64,000 bases of DNA, taken from contig NZ_JACVMU010000003.1 in NCBI RefSeq assembly GCF_014529985.1, positions 124,001 through 188,000 of the forward strand, written 5' to 3'. This document shows positions 60,084-64,000 of the stretch, one piece after another; the first letter of the stretch is position 1, and each line of letters begins with the position of its first letter. This DNA is from Leucobacter sp. cx-42. GTDB lineage: Bacteria; Actinomycetota; Actinomycetes; Actinomycetales; Microbacteriaceae. A program made the translations under genes and the position numbers. The notes under the pieces were generated by a model that saw only the letters and a program-made list of their open reading frames with translations, was not told the DNA's origin and ran no database searches.

Positions 60084-61208
60084 ATGACGCAGAACTTCGA
60101 ACAGATCGTGATCGGCGGCGGCGCGATGGGCCTTGCGACCGCCTGGCAGCTGGCGCAGCGCGGCGTGAAGACGCTGTTGCTCGAGCAGTTTGAGTTCGGT
60201 CATGACCGCGGTGCTTCACACGGTGCCGCCCGCAATCTCAATAACGCGTACCTCGAAGACCACTACCTCGACCTCTATGATTTGTCGCTCTCGCTGTATC
60301 GCGAGCTTGAAGCGGCAAGCGGCGCAGAGCTCCTGACGGTTGCTGGCTTGGTGACGATTGGCCCAGATTCGCGGATCACCCCAATCTTCACCAAGCTCAC
60401 CGAACGCGGTGCTCCGGTTGAATGGCTCGAAGCTGACGAAGCAGCCCGCCGCTGGCCCGGTATTCGCTTCGAAGACCGCGTTCTGCTGAGCCACCAGGCC
60501 GGTCGCATCCAGTCAGCACAGGTGCTCGAGGCTCTGCATGAGCAGGCGGCAGCACACGGCGCAGACCTTCGTGCCGGCACCCGAGTGATCTCCATCGAAG
60601 AGCTTCCCGCTGGCGGCGCAGCTGTCACTGCTCTCTCCGCCTCCGGCGAAGAGCTCCGCTTCACGGCAAACGGAGTCGTCTCAACCGTCGGCGCATGGAC
60701 AACCAAGCTCGTGGGCGACCAGATCCGCCTCCCTCAGCTCACCGTGACCGAGGAACACCCGGCACACTTCCAGCCGACGGCCGAGTGCGCACAGGCAGAC
60801 TGGCCATCCTTCAACCACCTCATCGCGGCTGACCCCACAACTGGCACGGGCGATGTCTACGGCATGCTCACCCCTGGCGAGGGTGTGAAGGTTGGCTTCC
60901 ACTGCACCGGTGCTGAAGTAGACCCTGATGCTCGTGCGTTCCGCGGCAGCGACACCAACCGTGACGCCCTGCGTGCACACGTCAGCCAGTTCTTCCCTGG
61001 GCTCGATGCCGACTCCGCCGAAGAGATCAGCTGCACCTACACGACCTCGGCGCAGGGTGATTTCATTCTCGATCGTCGCGGCGCAATCACCATCGGGGCC
61101 GGCTTCGCAGGCGAGGGCTTCAAGTTCGTCCCCGCAATCGGCAAGACGCTCGCGGACATCGCACTCGGCACGGGCACAGCCGCGCCGGCATTCCAGCTCC
61201 CCGAGTAA
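60084..61208 (+). CDS. FAD-dependent amino-acid oxidase, sarcosine / N-methyltryptophan oxidase type
   Basis: 374 residues from the ATG at 60084. The FAD fold starts IVIGGGAMGLATAWQLAQRGVKTLLLEQ with the GxGxxG loop at 11-16, then HGAARNLNNAY, which resembles the SSHGxSRIIR segment near the flavin. ISCTYTTSAQGDFILDR places Cys317 where monomeric sarcosine oxidase attaches FAD covalently (Cys315), and GAGFAGEGFKFVPAIG closes the FAD site. It oxidises a secondary or N-methyl amine with O2 to give H2O2; sarcosine is the simplest guess. An upstream in-frame ATG at 60027 is less likely. Stands between tRNA-Lys and a convergent small membrane protein gene. Confidence 0.85.
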   Translation: MTQNFEQIVIGGGAMGLATAWQLAQRGVKTLLLEQFEFGHDRGASHGAARNLNNAYLEDHYLDLYDLSLSLYRELEAASGAELLTVAGLVTIGPDSRITPIFTKLTERGAPVEWLEADEAARRWPGIRFEDRVLLSHQAGRIQSAQVLEALHEQAAAHGADLRAGTRVISIEELPAGGAAVTALSASGEELRFTANGVVSTVGAWTTKLVGDQIRLPQLTVTEEHPAHFQPTAECAQADWPSFNHLIAADPTTGTGDVYGMLTPGEGVKVGFHCTGAEVDPDARAFRGSDTNRDALRAHVSQFFPGLDADSAEEISCTYTTSAQGDFILDRRGAITIGAGFAGEGFKFVPAIGKTLADIALGTGTAAPAFQLPE

Positions 61209-61221
61209 CGCTCTCCCCGTG

Positions 61222-61557
61222 TTACGGATTCGCCCCAAACAGCGCACCGATAAACAAGAGCGCAAACAGCAGAAGACCAGCCGCCACCAAGAGAACGAGC
61301 GCACCAACGATGAGCCCGATCAACGCTACGTCACGGCGCTGACGCTTCACGAGAGCAATGATCCCGACCACGACGGCGGCAACGCTGACCGCCATCGCGG
61401 TCAGCAGCATGCCCATCCCCGAGTCAGCCCAACCGAAGAACACCGCGAACAGGCCAACGCTGCCCAGGCCAAGTCCAAGCGCAACCCACGACAGCGTCGC
61501 TGACTGTGCTGGCGCGGGCACGGGCGCCGGCGCGGGATTCACTCCGAAATTCGTCAT
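61222..61557 (-). CDS. Small membrane protein (DUF4190-like)
   Basis: 111 residues. A Pro/Ala-rich start (MTNFGVNPAPAPVPAPAQSA) is followed by three hydrophobic helices: LSWVALGLGLGSVGLFAVFFG, MLLTAMAVSVAAVVVGIIALV and ALIGLIVGALVLLVAAGLLLFALLF, joined by a KRQRRD loop. This is the shape of DUF4190-type actinobacterial proteins, function unknown. The ATG overlaps the stop of the upstream CDP-glycerol transferase/HAD gene by four bases, so the two are coupled. Confidence 0.65.
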   Translation of the reverse strand: MTNFGVNPAPAPVPAPAQSATLSWVALGLGLGSVGLFAVFFGWADSGMGMLLTAMAVSVAAVVVGIIALVKRQRRDVALIGLIVGALVLLVAAGLLLFALLFIGALFGANP

Positions 61558-64000
61558 GATTCTCCTTGAGTTTCCCTAGAGTCTCGAGCAGCCAGCTCCG
61601 CGTAGAAGTCTGCGAGTTGGGTCGATTGCTCTGGCGTGTATCGCGGAGGCATTTTCTTGCGGGACAGTACATCAGCGATCTTTGCAACCTGCGGCTTCAC
61701 GATGCGGCGCAAACCGACGTCACGCCGCAATTTGAAGAGGCTTCCTCCCACCGTATTATGCGCGGTCACCGACATTTGCAATGAGCTCGTCATCTCTCCG
61801 ACAGGACGCCCACGCATGTACGACGCAAAATCGCGCGTCGACATTGCAGGCGCGAACTCACGTTCTGCCCCACCGAGCTGCACAGCATCACGCAGATGGG
61901 CGATACGAGCTCGGAACGCAGGGTTGTTCGGGTGGCGGCGGATCTCCTCAAACGCCGCATGGAAGCTATCTCGCTGGGCTGCCTTTGGATCAAGGAATTC
62001 CAGGCGCGCAAACCTTCGCGCGAATTCAGGAAGCAGTCGCTCCATGGCTTCGAAGAGCTCTTCATCGTATTCTCTGGGCGTGACCACAGGAACAATGTCT
62101 TCGCCCTGGCGCTCGAAGCCTTCGACGGTGCCGTGCGGCATGTTTGCAAAGATCGCTTCGATCACGAGCAAAGAGTAGTTCTTCACTGTGAAGTTATGGC
62201 GGATCGAATGCCCCTCAGTCGGGTAGATGCTGCGCGCATAGTAGAAGGGAATGTCACGCTGCACACCTGTCGCATGCTCAAGAATCTCCACGAGACAGTC
62301 CTGCGTGTAGCCACGCCCCCAGTACTCGACAATGCCGAACGGGCGATCAAGGTCGATTTCCCGCAGGAGGTACTCCGCCGTGACGTCGAAGGCGTCACGC
62401 GCAACCTCGGCCAGACGTTCCCGATACTTGGTAGAAGTACTGAGTGCCATCACAATTTCGCCCATGGTGTGGCCATCAATGTACTCAGCATCAACATGTT
62501 CAGCGTAGGCCGGGAAGAGCTCTAAGAACTCGGATGTTGTCAAATGCGCTGCCTTGAGCAAGGCGGCGTATGAGCGCACGCCACCAAAGCTCCCGAAAGG
62601 CGAGAATGTTTCTTTATCGATGCCATCGAATTGCGACGCGAGCCGCCAAGAGGTGCGTGAGCCATAAATATACTTCGTGGCGAGATCGATGCCTCGCTCT
62701 GCGATAATCGCATCAGCGATGATCTTCAGGTGGTGTCCGTCGCGAGACACGAAGTAAAGGGTTTCATAGCCACGCTTGATTGCGTCATCGATCGACCAGG
62801 CAACATACGGAACTAGATACAGCGAGACATGTCGAAAGACGAAGTCCTCGACTTGGTCGTGATCTGCCCCCGCATCTCGTCGGTAGTCATGGAAGAGCGC
62901 GGCTACCTGGTGCATATCGAATGATGACAAGACATCAAGCAGGTTTTCCTCGGATTTGTCGAACTCTGGTGTGGTGAGAAGTTCAGGAATGATGCCCATT
63001 TTGCGCGCCATCTTTCCATCAGCGAGTTCGTTATCGCCCACGTGGAACCATCGATGAAAACCGCGGTGCTGGTGTAGATACACGCGCACATACAACCAGC
63101 CGGTAGTCTTCTGTGCTCGTTCTACCGTTGATAGGTAAAGAGGCAGTTCAGCAAGCACAGGGTCAGCGCTCGCAAGTAGTTGGCGGATGACTCCATACGG
63201 CAAGTACATGTCGCTAATCAAGACGACTATCTCACCGCGTTCGAGGAGTGATTTCAAGTAAGCGACGTTGGGTTCGTCCGGCACAACTACCCGAAGCTCG
63301 CCTTCTATTTCCCACGTCTGCAACAGCTCCACGTGCTCAGAATCGAGATCGTAGACCGCCGTCATTGCAGCGAAGATGTCTGAGAACTGAATTTCCAGGT
63401 CGCCTAGGCGGCGCAGTTCGGGGCGCTTCCGTCGATTGTCTCGTGCAGCTGTTTCCGCACTGCGGCGGGCTGCAGAGTAGTTCTCAATCAGATCAGCGGG
63501 GAACTGTTTCCCACTTGTTCGAATCTTGTGCTGCACATACTGGAACACTGATTCAGGCGACACCGTACTGCGGTGAATGAGCGTATCGAACACATCGAAG
63601 CTATACAGGTCTGGCAATTCGACGTCCAGTTTCTTGTAGTTCAACGCTGCATTCACCATCGTTTCGAGGTCACCATCTTCGGTGTATCCCCAGAACAAGT
63701 CGGTCAGCCGTGTGAGCTCGTCCGCAGGCATCGCGTTCTTTTGCTCAAGCGCCGCGAGAAGTTCATCGAACGTCTCGGCCACAGTGCCGCAAGAGTGTGT
63801 CAGGTAGTCGAGCGCATGCTCTTGCACGCCCGATTCTTCTGCGTAGTCAGGGATGTAGCGAATGAAGTTCTTGACGCCGCCAGCAATGAAGTCATAGAGC
63901 ATCGATGAATAGTCGACGATCGCGAGATCGATCTCATCAAACATCTCGTAGATGTCTTCCGCACCGTCCCAGAAGTACAACCACGGTGAATCAGCATGGA
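61554..64000 (-). CDS. CDP-glycerol transferase / HAD-like fusion protein, C-terminal part
   Basis: The frame is open to the right edge, so the 5' end is missing; about 815 residues are visible. The first ~80 (LYFWDGAEDIYEMFDEIDLAIVDYSSMLYDFI) are the end of a CDP-glycerol glycerophosphotransferase domain, which builds teichoic-acid-like polymers. Then LYSFDVFDTLIHRSTVSPESVF starts a HAD-like domain with the DVFDT nucleophile motif, VVLISDMYLPYGVIRQLL the second motif and WFHVGDNELADGKMARKMGI the third. A further ~400 residues include YETLYFVSRDGHHLKIIADAII, an unassigned region repeated in polymer-synthesis proteins. The A/T content is higher than in the core genes. A role in wall glycopolymer synthesis is likely. 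Confidence 0.75.
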   Translation of the reverse strand, partial: HADSPWLYFWDGAEDIYEMFDEIDLAIVDYSSMLYDFIAGGVKNFIRYIPDYAEESGVQEHALDYLTHSCGTVAETFDELLAALEQKNAMPADELTRLTDLFWGYTEDGDLETMVNAALNYKKLDVELPDLYSFDVFDTLIHRSTVSPESVFQYVQHKIRTSGKQFPADLIENYSAARRSAETAARDNRRKRPELRRLGDLEIQFSDIFAAMTAVYDLDSEHVELLQTWEIEGELRVVVPDEPNVAYLKSLLERGEIVVLISDMYLPYGVIRQLLASADPVLAELPLYLSTVERAQKTTGWLYVRVYLHQHRGFHRWFHVGDNELADGKMARKMGIIPELLTTPEFDKSEENLLDVLSSFDMHQVAALFHDYRRDAGADHDQVEDFVFRHVSLYLVPYVAWSIDDAIKRGYETLYFVSRDGHHLKIIADAIIAERGIDLATKYIYGSRTSWRLASQFDGIDKETFSPFGSFGGVRSYAALLKAAHLTTSEFLELFPAYAEHVDAEYIDGHTMGEIVMALSTSTKYRERLAEVARDAFDVTAEYLLREIDLDRPFGIVEYWGRGYTQDCLVEILEHATGVQRDIPFYYARSIYPTEGHSIRHNFTVKNYSLLVIEAIFANMPHGTVEGFERQGEDIVPVVTPREYDEELFEAMERLLPEFARRFARLEFLDPKAAQRDSFHAAFEEIRRHPNNPAFRARIAHLRDAVQLGGAEREFAPAMSTRDFASYMRGRPVGEMTSSLQMSVTAHNTVGGSLFKLRRDVGLRRIVKPQVAKIADVLSRKKMPPRYTPEQSTQLADFYAELAARDSRETQGES

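Overview
The window looks like a chromosomal segment of a high-GC Gram-positive actinobacterium, most likely a member of the Microbacteriaceae and possibly Leucobacter-like. Support: a mycothiol synthase (mshD), a DUF3073 protein, a Nudix-plus-phosphatase fusion of the MutT1 kind, surface proteins ending in LAxTG (the class E sortase motif of high-GC actinobacteria), and many genes with a TAnnnT -10 box exactly six bases before ATG, the signature of leaderless transcripts. The genus is an inference.

Layout. 1-470: end of an EamA/DMT exporter. 0.5-10 kb (visibly richer in A/T): one-strand cluster of glutamate decarboxylase, a small membrane protein, an N-terminal-cysteine amide hydrolase, two tandem YhgE/Pip membrane proteins and an ATP-grasp enzyme. 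10.4-13.9 kb: two alpha/beta hydrolases, two VOC proteins, a TPR protein. 13.9-16.1 kb: MacB/FtsX-type ABC exporter. 16.7-21.4 kb: surface-protein locus with an LRR_5/BspA-like protein, a MucBP-like protein and a decayed third LRR gene. 21.7-30.2 kb: M23 peptidase-like protein, chromate transporter, SRPBCC protein, VIT1/CCC1 metal transporter, alkyltransferase-like protein overlapping a LysR effector-domain protein without an HTH, proline iminopeptidase, DesKR-like two-component pair, small multidrug export family protein. 30.2-39.1 kb: acyl-CoA oxidase with a repeat-encoded His-rich N-terminus, DEAD-box helicase, giant RND transporter. 39.1-44.2 kb: DUF445, secreted protein, DUF3073, gpmA, ygfZ, and two small membrane proteins, one of only 36 residues. 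44.3-52.6 kb: mshD, ppk1, Nudix/SixA protein and the pstSCAB operon behind a PHO box. 52.6-58.8 kb: three tandem beta-helix LAxTG surface proteins, two of which share an identical 528-bp 3' end. 59-64 kb: conserved unknown protein, tRNA-Lys, sarcosine-oxidase-like flavoprotein, a small membrane protein and the end of a CDP-glycerol transferase/HAD fusion.

How it works together. The best recognised unit is phosphate metabolism: polyphosphate kinase, a Nudix phosphohydrolase and the high-affinity phosphate transporter lie in sequence, with pst transcription probably under PhoP-type control. Two separate loci encode wall-anchored proteins that should use one class E sortase encoded elsewhere. 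The 0.5-10 kb cluster is the best candidate for something not yet described: GABA production, an amide hydrolase, a pair of large membrane proteins and an ATP-grasp ligase run in one direction, but no antiporter of the usual acid-resistance system is present.
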